From an uncultured Colwellia sp. (GTDB taxonomy: Bacteria; Pseudomonadota; Gammaproteobacteria; Enterobacterales; Alteromonadaceae), in assembly GCA_913058245.1 (NCBI GenBank), contig CAJXQJ010000006.1, positions 124,001 to 188,000 on the forward strand: a stretch of DNA of 64,000 nt, read 5' to 3'. Positions 19,690-28,192 of the stretch are shown here, one piece after another. Made by a program: the position numbers and the translations under genes. How positions within the stretch are numbered: the stretch's first letter is position 1; the number at the start of each line of letters is the position of its first letter. Under the pieces are notes generated by a model. That model ran no database searches, had not been told where the DNA came from, and was given only the letters and a program-made list of their open reading frames with translations.

Positions 19690-20628
19690 TTCAACAGCTT
19701 CTTTGGCAAGACAAACACGATTGCGGCCCGTTGCTTTGGCTTGATATAATGCAGTATCAGCATTACTAATTAAATCTTCATAACGCGAGTCATCACTATC
19801 AATCACGGCAACACCAATACTAGCAGTAACGCTAATACGTCTATCTTGGTGGTTTATAGCGCTTTTCGCTATCGCTTGGCGAATACGCTCCGCAACTTCC
19901 TCAGCACCTTCTAAGTCAGTATTAGGCAAAATAACTGCAAACTCTTCGCCACCATAACGACCAAATAAATCTCCCATACGCAGTAATTTATCAATTGTTT
20001 TAGCCGTTTCAATTAGCACCATATCTCCACCTTGATGACCAAAGGTATCGTTAAGTAATTTAAAATGATCTAAATCTAACATCACAAGTGCTAAATCATG
20101 CTGGTAACGGCGAGCACGCGAAAACTCTTTTGCTAAACATTCTTCCCAATGCTTTCGGTTGAATGCTTGAGTTAAACCATCAATACGGTTCGATATAGCG
20201 AGTTCTTCCAACGCTTTATTAAGTTGGGTTTGGTAATGACAAACATCAGTAACATCTTCAATCAAAATACAAATACGCTCAACATCACCTTCAACTTCTA
20301 CAGGCAAAAATGTACAGTTTTGTGCCATAAAATGACTATCAGTAGTAATTGGCCGAGAATGTGACAGTTCGAATAAATGATGTCGTTGCTCCCAGCCACA
20401 AAATGACTGAGTTTTTAATTGCACAACGCTAGATAATTTACGTTCTAGCCAGCGTCGAGGCAATTCAGGAAAAACGGTAAAAACACTCTTTCCTTCAACA
20501 TGGTTATCTTCTTTATTGGCATGTACCTGTAAAAATCGATTCCACATAATAATGTTGTAATTATTATCTAGAATTAAAATTCCGGTATTCAATCGATTTG
20601 AAATATTTATACAAAGTTCATCAAGCAT
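19684..20628 (-). CDS. PAS-GGDEF diguanylate cyclase
   Basis: This is predicted to make c-di-GMP. An N-terminal PAS-like sensor (about residues 1-125; RLNTGILILDNNYNIIMWNRF) is followed by a short coiled region. The GGDEF domain at about 150-310 has the intact active site RYGGEEF and an RxxD inhibitory site (RMGD) five residues before it, so product inhibition is likely. The ATG at 20628 lies three bases inside a GTG at 20631 that touches the upstream stop (TAGTGATG); either may start. It is third in an operon with a CheC-like phosphatase and a CheY-like receiver. Confidence 0.9.
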   Translation of the reverse strand: MLDELCINISNRLNTGILILDNNYNIIMWNRFLQVHANKEDNHVEGKSVFTVFPELPRRWLERKLSSVVQLKTQSFCGWEQRHHLFELSHSRPITTDSHFMAQNCTFLPVEVEGDVERICILIEDVTDVCHYQTQLNKALEELAISNRIDGLTQAFNRKHWEECLAKEFSRARRYQHDLALVMLDLDHFKLLNDTFGHQGGDMVLIETAKTIDKLLRMGDLFGRYGGEEFAVILPNTDLEGAEEVAERIRQAIAKSAINHQDRRISVTASIGVAVIDSDDSRYEDLISNADTALYQAKATGRNRVCLAKEAVEI

Positions 20629-20630
20629 CA

Positions 20631-21239
20631 CTAAAAATCTTCCAATATTCGATCAATAACCGCTTTAATATTGTTGATAGCTTCTTCCGGGATCAGCAAT
20701 ACCATGTCGCAATTAAAAGAATAATCAGTTACTTGATAACTAATACGAACTTTTAGTGCTAGGTCCCAATTGAACGATTGTTGATTTAAATGCTCAGATA
20801 TAGTGCCTTGATTCGCTGATAGCAATCGTGGGGCACTATACGACATTTGATTATCTATTTGACTTGCAAAAACATTCAGAAATGTTGTTGTTAAAATAGA
20901 ACTTAAATCAATAATTTGCTCGTCGAAGGTTAGTTCATCGGCTTCATAGCCAAGTAAATCGGCTAAACGATGTGAGTCTTGTGGCTGATACATAAGTAAC
21001 GCTTCGCCACGTATGCCTTCATAACCAAAGAAACCTTGGCTTACTACCGCTGTAGCTTTTAAGTCTTGATTTAAGGTTTCAAATAAATGCTCAGATTTTA
21101 CTTGTTCAATGCTCGGTACTTTTAAATAAACAAAGGTGTCTAAATAACGAGCAAGCTGGTCACTTGCTTGCCCCATGGCAACATTAATCAGTTCTTGAAG
21201 GCAATCTTGCTGGTCTTCAGTTAAATCAAAGGAACTCAT
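20631..21239 (-). CDS. CheC/CheX-like chemotaxis phosphatase
   Basis: This 202-residue protein resembles the CheC/CheX/FliY phosphatase fold that dephosphorylates CheY-type receivers. The first helix carries DCLQELINVAMGQASDQLA, matching the D/S-x3-E-x2-N active-site pattern. The pseudo-symmetric second site (ILTTTFLNVF) keeps the Asn but not the Glu. It starts in an ATGA overlap with the receiver gene and abuts the GGDEF gene. The likely partner is the adjacent receiver. Confidence 0.78.
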   Translation of the reverse strand: MSSFDLTEDQQDCLQELINVAMGQASDQLARYLDTFVYLKVPSIEQVKSEHLFETLNQDLKATAVVSQGFFGYEGIRGEALLMYQPQDSHRLADLLGYEADELTFDEQIIDLSSILTTTFLNVFASQIDNQMSYSAPRLLSANQGTISEHLNQQSFNWDLALKVRISYQVTDYSFNCDMVLLIPEEAINNIKAVIDRILEDF

Positions 21240-21601
21240 AGTAAACCGTGTAACTGTAAATTTTCGTTGAGAGTAGTTTGTTGAACAGGTTTACGTAAAA
21301 ACGCTTTCGCACCAAGTTCTAAAACTCGGCTTTGCATTTCAGGTTGAATATCAGCGGAAATAACAAAAACAGGCAGTGAAATATTTTCATCTTGCATAGC
21401 TTGCAATACACCTAAGCCGTCAATAACCGGCATAGTAAGATCAAGAAAAAGTACATCCATACTTTGGCTGCGTAATATTTCTAGTGCTTCTTCACCATTT
21501 TTGGCAAGCTGCACATTATTTGATAGGCTTTCTGGGAGGCTTCTTAAAACTTGCTTACGAGCCAAGTTAGAGTCATCACAAATAAGAACATTCGTGCTCA
21601 T
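21236..21601 (-). CDS. Single-domain CheY-like response regulator
   Basis: This is a receiver-only protein of 121 residues. The acidic pocket DD is at residues 9-10, the phospho-acceptor Asp is in VLFLDLTMPVIDG (about 54), and the conserved Lys is in FLRKPV (about 104). There is no output domain. It is the first gene of a three-gene operon whose second gene is a CheC-like phosphatase and third a GGDEF enzyme. A phosphorylation signal feeding c-di-GMP output is the natural reading, but the cognate kinase is not in the window. Confidence 0.92.
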   Translation of the reverse strand: MSTNVLICDDSNLARKQVLRSLPESLSNNVQLAKNGEEALEILRSQSMDVLFLDLTMPVIDGLGVLQAMQDENISLPVFVISADIQPEMQSRVLELGAKAFLRKPVQQTTLNENLQLHGLL

Positions 21602-22162
21602 TTGACAGCTAATCCTTTATTATTTTTTTTATTAAGGCTTAATTTACCTTAATTTAACCTCGCTGTTAATTACTAATAACAATAAATTTGCTGTTTTTTT
21701 CAACTTTTTCACTTTAAAACATGTACAGATATCACATTTTTAATTTTGCATTTAGCCAATAACACGAACATTAATATCTATCTTGTCGATATATGTCGTA
21801 AAATTTTCAATAATACTGATTTAGGCATAAGTACATATTTTTGTATTAAAATCCAAAAAACATTAGATAATTAGTTGCATTATAAATTCACCAGTAATTC
21901 AAAAAATGCAATAGACATTAATGCTGATAATAAATAAATACTCATGGCTTTTAAACTATATTTGCTCTGCTTCATATTATTCCCTGTAACTTATATATAC
22001 TAGATTTGAAATAGGGTTTCATCCGGAAAATGATTTCCAAACAAAACACTTACTTATAGAAAGCAGGTTTTGTACCAATAATATAAAATAAAAGTTATAG
22101 AGGACGTTCGCTCAAGTGCTAAAACGCTTAATATTACAGCTAGATTACCGTTTGGACTAAAT
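21602..22162. other. Long AT-rich intergenic region
   Basis: This is about 560 bp between the receiver gene and the metallopeptidase gene. It is strongly AT-rich. Apart from the 31-codon minus-strand frame listed separately, I see no gene, repeat or clear terminator. It should contain the promoter of the receiver-CheC-GGDEF operon, which I cannot place. Confidence 0.5.
21880..21975 (-). CDS. Possible 31-residue membrane peptide
   Basis: This is a short minus-strand frame with ATG at 21975 and TAA at 21880. A very good ribosome binding site (CAGGGA, 6 nt before the ATG) precedes it. The peptide begins with a basic stretch (MKQSKYSLKAM) followed by about 18 hydrophobic residues (SIYLLSALMSIAFFELLV), the layout of a single-span small membrane protein. 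It stands alone in a 560-bp gap. No family is recognised, and it may be chance. Confidence 0.35.
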   Translation of the reverse strand: MKQSKYSLKAMSIYLLSALMSIAFFELLVNL

Positions 22163-22876
22163 TCAGCTCCAAGTAAAAGCAGGTTGATTTTTTTTCATCC
22201 AAGCTTTTGCTAAATGCATATCTGGACAATGGTTTTCTACTAACTGCCAAAATTTTGTCGAGTGATTCAAATACTTAAGATGGCATAACTCATGAACAAT
22301 GACATAATCAACAACCCAAGGTGGTAGCATTTTAAGTAAGCAGTTAAAACTTAACTCTCCTCGATTGTTACAACTACCCCAGCGAGACTTATATTTGCGC
22401 ACCTTAAAAGATGTAGCTATTAATGACGTTTGCTCATACAGCGCTGGTAATTTAAGCGTAAGGTAATAGCAAACTTCACTATTAAACCATTCCTCAATCA
22501 ATAACTTAACTTTTGCAGATATATCCTCCTTGCTAAATGATTGTTGCTGATATTTCGCAGGGATATAAACAGAAATGAAACCTTCAGCACTATTACACCG
22601 TACTGACATTTTTCCATAATCAACAACAATCTTATGAGGTAAGCCGTCAATATAAACAAGATCACCATTATTGAAGTTATTAACAGCTATCTGCGCTGAC
22701 GCTTGTTGTTGAGAAACTTTATCTTTAATCCACAACGACTTCGACTGAACAAAATTGTCAATATAGGATAACTCTATATTTTGAGGCGCTCTTACGATAA
22801 GTTTTGCAGCCTTTATTTGTAATGCTACAGTCTTACGACGAGAACTTCTTATTAATTGATATTTCAAAGAACACAA
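22163..22876 (-). CDS. YgjP-like (DUF45/M48-type) zinc metallopeptidase
   Basis: This 237-residue protein has the zinc site HELCHLKYLNHS (HExxH plus a downstream His) at about residue 195 and the typical upstream KYKSRWGSCNNRGELSFN of the YgjP-like family. No signal peptide is visible. The frame opens at a TTG (22876), and another TTG three codons later is equally possible; neither has a strong binding site. The physiological substrate of the family is unknown. It lies 52 bp downstream of yebG on the same strand. Confidence 0.82.
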   Translation of the reverse strand: MCSLKYQLIRSSRRKTVALQIKAAKLIVRAPQNIELSYIDNFVQSKSLWIKDKVSQQQASAQIAVNNFNNGDLVYIDGLPHKIVVDYGKMSVRCNSAEGFISVYIPAKYQQQSFSKEDISAKVKLLIEEWFNSEVCYYLTLKLPALYEQTSLIATSFKVRKYKSRWGSCNNRGELSFNCLLKMLPPWVVDYVIVHELCHLKYLNHSTKFWQLVENHCPDMHLAKAWMKKNQPAFTWS

Positions 22877-22928
22877 CCAAACTCAAATCAATACTTCGCG
22901 TTAACTGCAAAAACTGGCCAATTGACAA

Positions 22929-23327
22929 CTATGCAGCGCTTTTATCTTTAGCTGCGGCTTTCTTAGTTGTCGTTTTTGTAGTTGCAGCTTTCGTTTTAGG
23001 TTCAGCTTTAGTCACTTTATTGGCTTCACTAACATCAACTTTTCCAGACGCATTTTTAGCTTTATCTACCACAGCGGCCTTACTGGTTTGTACTTTCGCT
23101 TTTTTAGCTTGCAAAGCAATTAATACACTTTCACGATTTTGTGCTAAATACACGCTAAGCTCTTCACGCATATCTTCAGATAGCTCAACCGGTGCCTGTT
23201 CAAACATTTCAGACAAGTTATCTGCCATATCAAGCATTTTATCGTACTCATCTGCGGCTTTCTTATCCATAAATGTTTCTACCTCCACACCATGTCTTAT
23301 CACGACGAATCGACTTTCAACTGCCAT
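22929..23327 (-). CDS. yebG: YebG-like SOS-regulated DNA-damage protein
   Basis: Residues 1-75 follow E. coli YebG closely in pattern: MAVESRFVVIRHGVEVETFMDKKAADEYDKMLDMADNL begins the conserved domain. The last 50 or so residues are a Lys/Ala/Thr-rich low-complexity tail, which may bind nucleic acid. YebG is a LexA-controlled protein of unclear role, and here a perfect LexA-type box lies 105 bp upstream of the start. That site supports both the identity and the SOS control. Total length is 132 residues. Confidence 0.88.
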   Translation of the reverse strand: MAVESRFVVIRHGVEVETFMDKKAADEYDKMLDMADNLSEMFEQAPVELSEDMREELSVYLAQNRESVLIALQAKKAKVQTSKAAVVDKAKNASGKVDVSEANKVTKAEPKTKAATTKTTTKKAAAKDKSAA

Positions 23328-23431
23328 TATTATCCCTTACCTTACTGTTTTAAACGTCACCACTTATCATACCGTACAAAAAACATACGACAAAACAATA
23401 TCATTTAATCGCTGGCTTTAGCCATATAACA

Positions 23432-23447
23432 CTGTTCATACGTACAG
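23432..23447 (-). promoter_or_regulatory. LexA (SOS) box upstream of yebG
   Basis: The sequence CTGTTCATACGTACAG is a perfect match to the gammaproteobacterial LexA consensus CTGT-N8-ACAG, 105 bp before the yebG start. A promoter-like TTGTCG-N16-TATGAT lies between it and the gene, so the exact geometry of repression is uncertain. Confidence 0.75.
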
Positions 23448-23784
23448 CATCATACGTTATTTAAGATAAATTACCAGAAAATAATAATTACATCATTGAT
23501 ACTGAGCAAATTTCATGTTTTTTATCGCGCGATGCATTACTGCGCCGAAGCTGAAACTATCTCGAATTGTCACTGAATGTAAGAATTAATGTTATTAAAA
23601 TGAATAGAAAAAGCTATTAAACCTAACAAATCGCAATAAAAACAATATCTTCTATTTCATATGCAATATTTGTTTCTCAACTAATTTTTACATTCGCTCA
23701 TCTCATTATTACAACTTTTTCCTCAATTTAAGTAACTATTACTATGAACAAAGAAAATAAATAATGTTAATTACGGAGAGCACT
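23448..23784. other. Intergenic region, no gene seen
   Basis: This is about 340 bp between the LexA box of yebG and the DUF3718 gene. I find no convincing open frame or hairpin. The only functional element visible is the ribosome binding site GGAGAG just before the DUF3718 start. Confidence 0.5.
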
Positions 23785-24135
23785 ATGAATAAATTTAAAT
23801 CACTAACCACAACAGCCATCGTTTGTTCAACTTTGACGGTTATAAGCTTTAGTAGTAATGCAATGGATAAACAAATTGAATCAGCACTTATTGACGTTTG
23901 TAAGTCAACATTAACTGATAGTGTTGCTAAGTTTCATAGAACTGCTAAATCTTATAACCTGAAAGAAAAAACCGTTGCTTTAAAAGTGATGTGTAATGGC
24001 AATGATATTATTGATTTCGCCCAAAAATATGGTGCATACAAAACCGCAGCTCGTTTAGAGCGCAGTGTGAGTGGCCATGTTGATATTATTGATGTCGCTA
24101 AAGTTGAAAAAATTAACGTGAATTTTGAACTGTAG
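23785..24135 (+). CDS. DUF3718 family exported protein
   Basis: This is a 116-residue small periplasmic protein with an N-terminal signal peptide (MNKFKSLTTTAIVCSTLTVISFSSNA, cleavage after SNA). The mature part carries two cysteines (VCKST and VMCNGN) that could form a disulfide, matching DUF3718 proteins common in Alteromonadales. GGAGAG at 23775-23780 fixes the ATG at 23785 rather than the one seven codons upstream. Function unknown. Confidence 0.82.
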   Translation: MNKFKSLTTTAIVCSTLTVISFSSNAMDKQIESALIDVCKSTLTDSVAKFHRTAKSYNLKEKTVALKVMCNGNDIIDFAQKYGAYKTAARLERSVSGHVDIIDVAKVEKINVNFEL

Positions 24136-24253
24136 AAATTAAGTTAGGGATATTAAAGGCAAATGATTAATCAACATCACAGGTACTCTGTTTTTTATTT
24201 AAGAGTACCTAGTTGATTGCATTGCTTCAATGATAAAAATAGCAGGGATTTTA

Positions 24254-25639
24254 CTAGTTTAATTCACGTACTCTAAATGAACGTCCTTTTACTTTACCAT
24301 GCGTTAATTTATTTAATGCCTTTCTAGCAACCATTTTCTCCACAGCAATATAGGCCCAATTTGCGCCTAACTGAATTTTCCCTAACTGTTCAAATGCAAG
24401 ACCATTTTCTCCAGTTAAAGCACCAACAATATCACCAGGGCGAACTTTTTGCTTCTTTCCGCCATCAATTTGTATCGTAGTCATTTTAGGTAGGAACACA
24501 GAGCTTTGTAATACTTTACTATCAGGTAATATTTCGGCTTCTATAGTACGCTCCAAGTAATCTTCCAATAAACCAACTTTATAGCGTTCTTTATCATTAA
24601 ATAATGAGAATGCATAACCGGTGCTACCTGCACGACCAGTACGACCAACTCGATGAATATGTACCTCACTGTCATGAGCAATATGATAATTAAATACTGC
24701 GTCAAGTGATTCAATATCAAGACCTCGAGCCGCTACATCTGTAGCCACCAAAATAGAAGCACTTTTATTGGCAAAGCGCACTAATGTTTGGTCTCTATCG
24801 CGCTGCTCTAAATCGCCATGTAAGGCAACGACACCAAAACCGTCATTTGCTAATTTATCGGCAACACTTTGTGTTTCTTTTTTAGTATTACAAAAAATGA
24901 CACTCGACTCAGGTTTATGTGTTAACAACAGTAAGCGAATTGCCGTTAAACGTTGTTCATCATTTTCTACATGATAGAAATGCTGAGAAATACTATTACT
25001 TGCGTGAGTAGACTCAACTTTCACGACTTTAGGTGCTTGCAAGTATTGATTAGCAATCGCTTGAATTTGTTTAGGGAACGTAGCACTAAAAAGCAAGGTT
25101 TGTCGTTGCGATGGAATATGGCTAATAATGTTATCTAATGCCGTTTGAAAGCCCATTTCTAGCATACGGTCTGCTTCATCTAATACTAAAGTATCAACAT
25201 TTTCTAACGATAAAGTACCACGTCCTAAATGATCTTCAATGCGCCCTGGCGTACCAACAATAATATGTGCACCATGTTCCAAAGAGCCAACTTGTGGACC
25301 AAATGGCATACCACCACATAAAGTTAGTACTTTAATATTGTGAATTGCTCTAGCAAGTTTTCTTATTTCTTTCGCGACTTGATCAGCTAACTCACGAGTA
25401 GGGCATAAAACTAAAGTCTGGATCCTAAATTTTTTCACTTGTAGCTTATTTAACAAACCTAAGCCAAAAGCTGCTGTTTTCCCCGAGCCAGTCTTACCTT
25501 GAGCAATAATGTCTTGGCCAGATAAAATAGCCGGTAAACTTTGCGCCTGTATGTCAGTCATCGACTGATAGCCCAGCGTGCTTAAATTATCTAAAATCGC
25601 AGTTTGTAAGGGTAATGATGAGAAGTTGCTGTCACTCAA
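24254..25639 (-). CDS. dbpA: DEAD-box ATP-dependent RNA helicase DbpA
   Basis: DbpA remodels 23S rRNA helix 92 during 50S assembly. Helicase motifs are readable: AQGKTGSGKTAAFGL (Walker A, about residues 46-60), PTRELA, VLDEADRMLEMGF (DEAD), FSATFPK, and HIHRVGRTGRAG (motif VI). The C-terminal 75 residues (DGGKKQKVRPGDIVGALTGENG) form the DbpA-type RNA-binding domain, which separates it from RhlE or SrmB. The length is 461 residues, the family norm. It is a stand-alone gene. Confidence 0.95.
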   Translation of the reverse strand: MSDSNFSSLPLQTAILDNLSTLGYQSMTDIQAQSLPAILSGQDIIAQGKTGSGKTAAFGLGLLNKLQVKKFRIQTLVLCPTRELADQVAKEIRKLARAIHNIKVLTLCGGMPFGPQVGSLEHGAHIIVGTPGRIEDHLGRGTLSLENVDTLVLDEADRMLEMGFQTALDNIISHIPSQRQTLLFSATFPKQIQAIANQYLQAPKVVKVESTHASNSISQHFYHVENDEQRLTAIRLLLLTHKPESSVIFCNTKKETQSVADKLANDGFGVVALHGDLEQRDRDQTLVRFANKSASILVATDVAARGLDIESLDAVFNYHIAHDSEVHIHRVGRTGRAGSTGYAFSLFNDKERYKVGLLEDYLERTIEAEILPDSKVLQSSVFLPKMTTIQIDGGKKQKVRPGDIVGALTGENGLAFEQLGKIQLGANWAYIAVEKMVARKALNKLTHGKVKGRSFRVRELN

Positions 25640-25894
25640 GGGAAGGATCCTAGTGTCGTAAATTTAATGGCGCACATTTTACACCGTTTCAATAACGCAA
25701 AGACAGCTTTAAGTCACATATACTGTGAATTAAGTTTATTTTAAATTTCATGTTAATAATTCTGTCGATGATCAACAAGCAAATTGAGAACTGAATAACA
25801 CGGCTTTCAAGCGACTTTAACTTATTGACAAAGAGTAGTATTTCATTAAAGCTGTGCCCGCTAGATAACGCTTCATATTGGCCCATTTATTAAA

Positions 25895-26617
25895 CTAATT
25901 TTGTAATAGTTTTATCAGTTGCAATGCCAAAAACTGTGGTGACTCTAAAGGCAGCATATGGCCAGTATTTACTACTTTCTCAAGCGCCATATTATTAGCG
26001 CTATTAACTTGGTTTAATAGCTGATTACTATCAACCAAGCTATCTGCATCACCCGTTAAAAATATAATCGGTACCGGTAACTTTGATAATTGCACTAAAA
26101 GTGAAGGACGTTTCATAGAAACCGCAAGTTGGTGTAGTAAAACCTCAACACCCAGATCACGGTCCATCGCAATAATTTCAGCTCGAATTGTTGAAAAGCT
26201 ATCGAGTGAAGTATGCTTAATTTTTGGGTGCAATAAATCTTCAATACGCTTATTTGGAATACCTGTGTAACCGCGTTTTTCAATCCACACTATGGTTCTA
26301 TGGCGCTGTCTTATTTCAAGCTCAGGTAAATCTTTTGGTAAATTAGAAACAATGACTAGGTGCTGTATCAAAAGAGGGTGCTGCACCGCAATCGCGCTAG
26401 CAATATAGCCGCCTAAAGAAAACCCAACTAATATTGCATCGTTCACGACTATTTTAGCGGCCATTTTTGCAACGACTTCCTCCATATTCCCTGAAGTAGG
26501 TATTGGCAAATGTACTAGTTTGCACTTGCCATCATAATGCTCCTTTATTTGCTGCCAAGTCGGTTGCCAAAGACGTTCATTACACATAGTCCCTGGGATA
26601 AAATATATTGTTTTCAC
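25895..26617 (-). CDS. Alpha/beta hydrolase
   Basis: This 240-residue serine hydrolase fold has the nucleophile elbow GFSLGGYIA (GxSxG) at about residues 87-95, an Asp in LTGDADSLV and the catalytic His in NTGHMLPLE near the C-terminus. The start is a GTG at 26617 with AGGA 10 bp upstream. It resembles BioH/pimeloyl-type small esterases only in general layout, so no substrate is assigned. It follows moeA on the same strand by about 35 bp and may be co-transcribed. Confidence 0.85.
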   Translation of the reverse strand: MKTIYFIPGTMCNERLWQPTWQQIKEHYDGKCKLVHLPIPTSGNMEEVVAKMAAKIVVNDAILVGFSLGGYIASAIAVQHPLLIQHLVIVSNLPKDLPELEIRQRHRTIVWIEKRGYTGIPNKRIEDLLHPKIKHTSLDSFSTIRAEIIAMDRDLGVEVLLHQLAVSMKRPSLLVQLSKLPVPIIFLTGDADSLVDSNQLLNQVNSANNMALEKVVNTGHMLPLESPQFLALQLIKLLQN

Positions 26618-26651
26618 AAGCTAATTTATCCTCAATGACCTGATTGTTAAA

Positions 26652-27887
26652 TTAAGCATAAAAGCGCTCGAATAAACGTACATCAACCATTTCGCCAGCA
26701 CTTACTCGTCCTTGTTCTGAAGGCAATACAATATAACAATTAGCAAAAGCAATACTTGTTAAAATACCAGAGCCTTGGCTACCAGTGCTTGCAACTATCA
26801 TTTCGCCTTGCGCATTTTGCGATAAAACTCCTCGTTGAAAATCCATGCGTCCGGGAGATTTTCTCAAGTCAGATAAAGCCTTTGCTTTTAACATTTTAAC
26901 TGGCCCACCATGGCAACTCTGCAACTTCATGAGGGCAGGCATTGCTAGCAAATCAGCAGTTACCATCGCAGATACCGGGTTGCCAGGTAAGCCGAAAAAG
27001 TAACTATTAGGTAGTTTACCAAAAGCGAATGGCTTACCTGGTTTCATCGCTATTTTCCAAAAAGCGATTTCGCCAATTTGTTCAAGTACCATTTTGGTGT
27101 AATCAGCATCACCAACCGAGACACCACCTGATGAAATTACTGCATCTGCTTGTTCATCGGCTTTGATGAATGCTTGACGAATAGCTTCCTCGTCATCCTC
27201 GATAACACCAAAATCGATAATATCAACATTCAAATTTTGCAACATACCAGTTAAGGCGTAACTATTGCTCTCATAAATGTCACCATTACCTAAAGGTTGT
27301 CCTAAAGTTTTTAGTTCATCACCCGTGGCAATTAACGCTACGGTTAATTTGCGAAATACGGTTAATTCAATAATTCCCAAAGATGCCAAAACGCCAATAT
27401 CAATTGCGGATAATCGTCGACCTTTAGCGAAAACAATATGGCCTTTTGCGATGTCCTCACCTGCATAACGTACATGATCACCTTGTTTACGCTTCTCTAG
27501 AAATCGAACACTTTCACCATCTGCATGACAATTTTCCTGCATTTCAACCGTATCACAGCCCTCAGGTAGCTTAGCGCCGGTCATAATACGTATACATTCG
27601 CCTTTTTGGCAGCTACCTTCAAATGGTTGTCCAGCCATAGAGCGCCCAGCCAGCGTTAAGTATTCTTGGGAGCTTAAGCTTTCATAGGCAAAGGCATAAC
27701 CATCCATTGCTGAATTATTGTGTGGTGGTACATTCATAGGGCTTGCAACATCACTAGCAAGCACTCTTCCTAAACCTTGTTTTAAGGTAATTGTTTCAAC
27801 ATCAGTTACCGGCGAAATAGCAGAAAGCATTGTTTCTAATGCTTGTGAAAATGGCATTAATCCAGGGGCAGAACAACAATCAACCAT
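26652..27887 (-). CDS. moeA: Molybdopterin molybdenumtransferase
   Basis: MoeA inserts molybdate into adenylylated molybdopterin to form Moco. Family motifs include VPPHNNSAMDGYAF at about residues 57-70, ATGDELK, SSGGVSVGDADY, MKPGKPFAFG and GLPGNPVSAMV. From the ATG at 27887, preceded by GGAAGAG, it is 411 residues. It diverges from moaA across a 305-bp region that carries an FNR-like site, so both arms may respond to low oxygen. Confidence 0.96.
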   Translation of the reverse strand: MVDCCSAPGLMPFSQALETMLSAISPVTDVETITLKQGLGRVLASDVASPMNVPPHNNSAMDGYAFAYESLSSQEYLTLAGRSMAGQPFEGSCQKGECIRIMTGAKLPEGCDTVEMQENCHADGESVRFLEKRKQGDHVRYAGEDIAKGHIVFAKGRRLSAIDIGVLASLGIIELTVFRKLTVALIATGDELKTLGQPLGNGDIYESNSYALTGMLQNLNVDIIDFGVIEDDEEAIRQAFIKADEQADAVISSGGVSVGDADYTKMVLEQIGEIAFWKIAMKPGKPFAFGKLPNSYFFGLPGNPVSAMVTADLLAMPALMKLQSCHGGPVKMLKAKALSDLRKSPGRMDFQRGVLSQNAQGEMIVASTGSQGSGILTSIAFANCYIVLPSEQGRVSAGEMVDVRLFERFYA

Positions 27888-28002
27888 AATAAACTCTTCC
27901 AATTCTAATTGTGCTTTTTCAAATTACCACTCAGGTAATTCAAAATTTAATTTGCTAACTTTTGAAGTCAAATAAAGCTAATCTAGGTCTTTATCTGTTA
28001 TA

Positions 28003-28016
28003 TTGATCATAATCAT
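28003..28016 (+). promoter_or_regulatory. FNR-like site upstream of moaA
   Basis: TTGATCATAATCAT matches the FNR consensus TTGAT-N4-ATCAA with one mismatch. A TATAAA at 28038-28043 sits at the spacing expected for a class II FNR-activated promoter (site centred near -41.5). E. coli moaA is FNR-activated, which makes the site plausible. Confidence 0.5.
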
Positions 28017-28060
28017 ACTATGCTTGTGATTATATGATATAAATTAATAAATTATTGAAT

Positions 28061-28190
28061 TTCGCCGAGCTATCTTAGCTAACCCTGCCAAATATGGCAG
28101 ATATGCTGATTTAGCCGTAAACCAAGTTTTATTTAAGAGTTTACCAGGGTTAACAAGGAAACTTGTTAACCTCCCGACATTGGAAAGGTG
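28061..28190 (+). ncRNA. Moco riboswitch (RF01055-type) in the moaA leader
   Basis: The moaA leader contains CCGAGC at 28064-28069, a CTGCCA/TGGCAG stem (28085-28100), a GTAAAC/GTTTAC stem (28117-28144), a 9-bp stem closed by a GAAA tetraloop (28149-28170), and CTCCCGACATTGGAAAGGTG running into the ribosome binding site. The CCGAGC and CCTCCCGAC...GGAAAGGTG elements match what I recall of the Moco RNA motif, placed as in E. coli moaA. If right, it would lower moaA translation when Moco is plentiful. Confidence 0.78.
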
Positions 28191-28192
28191 AC

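Noticed and set aside
25689-25886. 65-residue minus-strand frame between dbpA and the hydrolase gene
   Set aside because: No ribosome binding site or family character and no hydrophobic or repeat pattern; likely chance.
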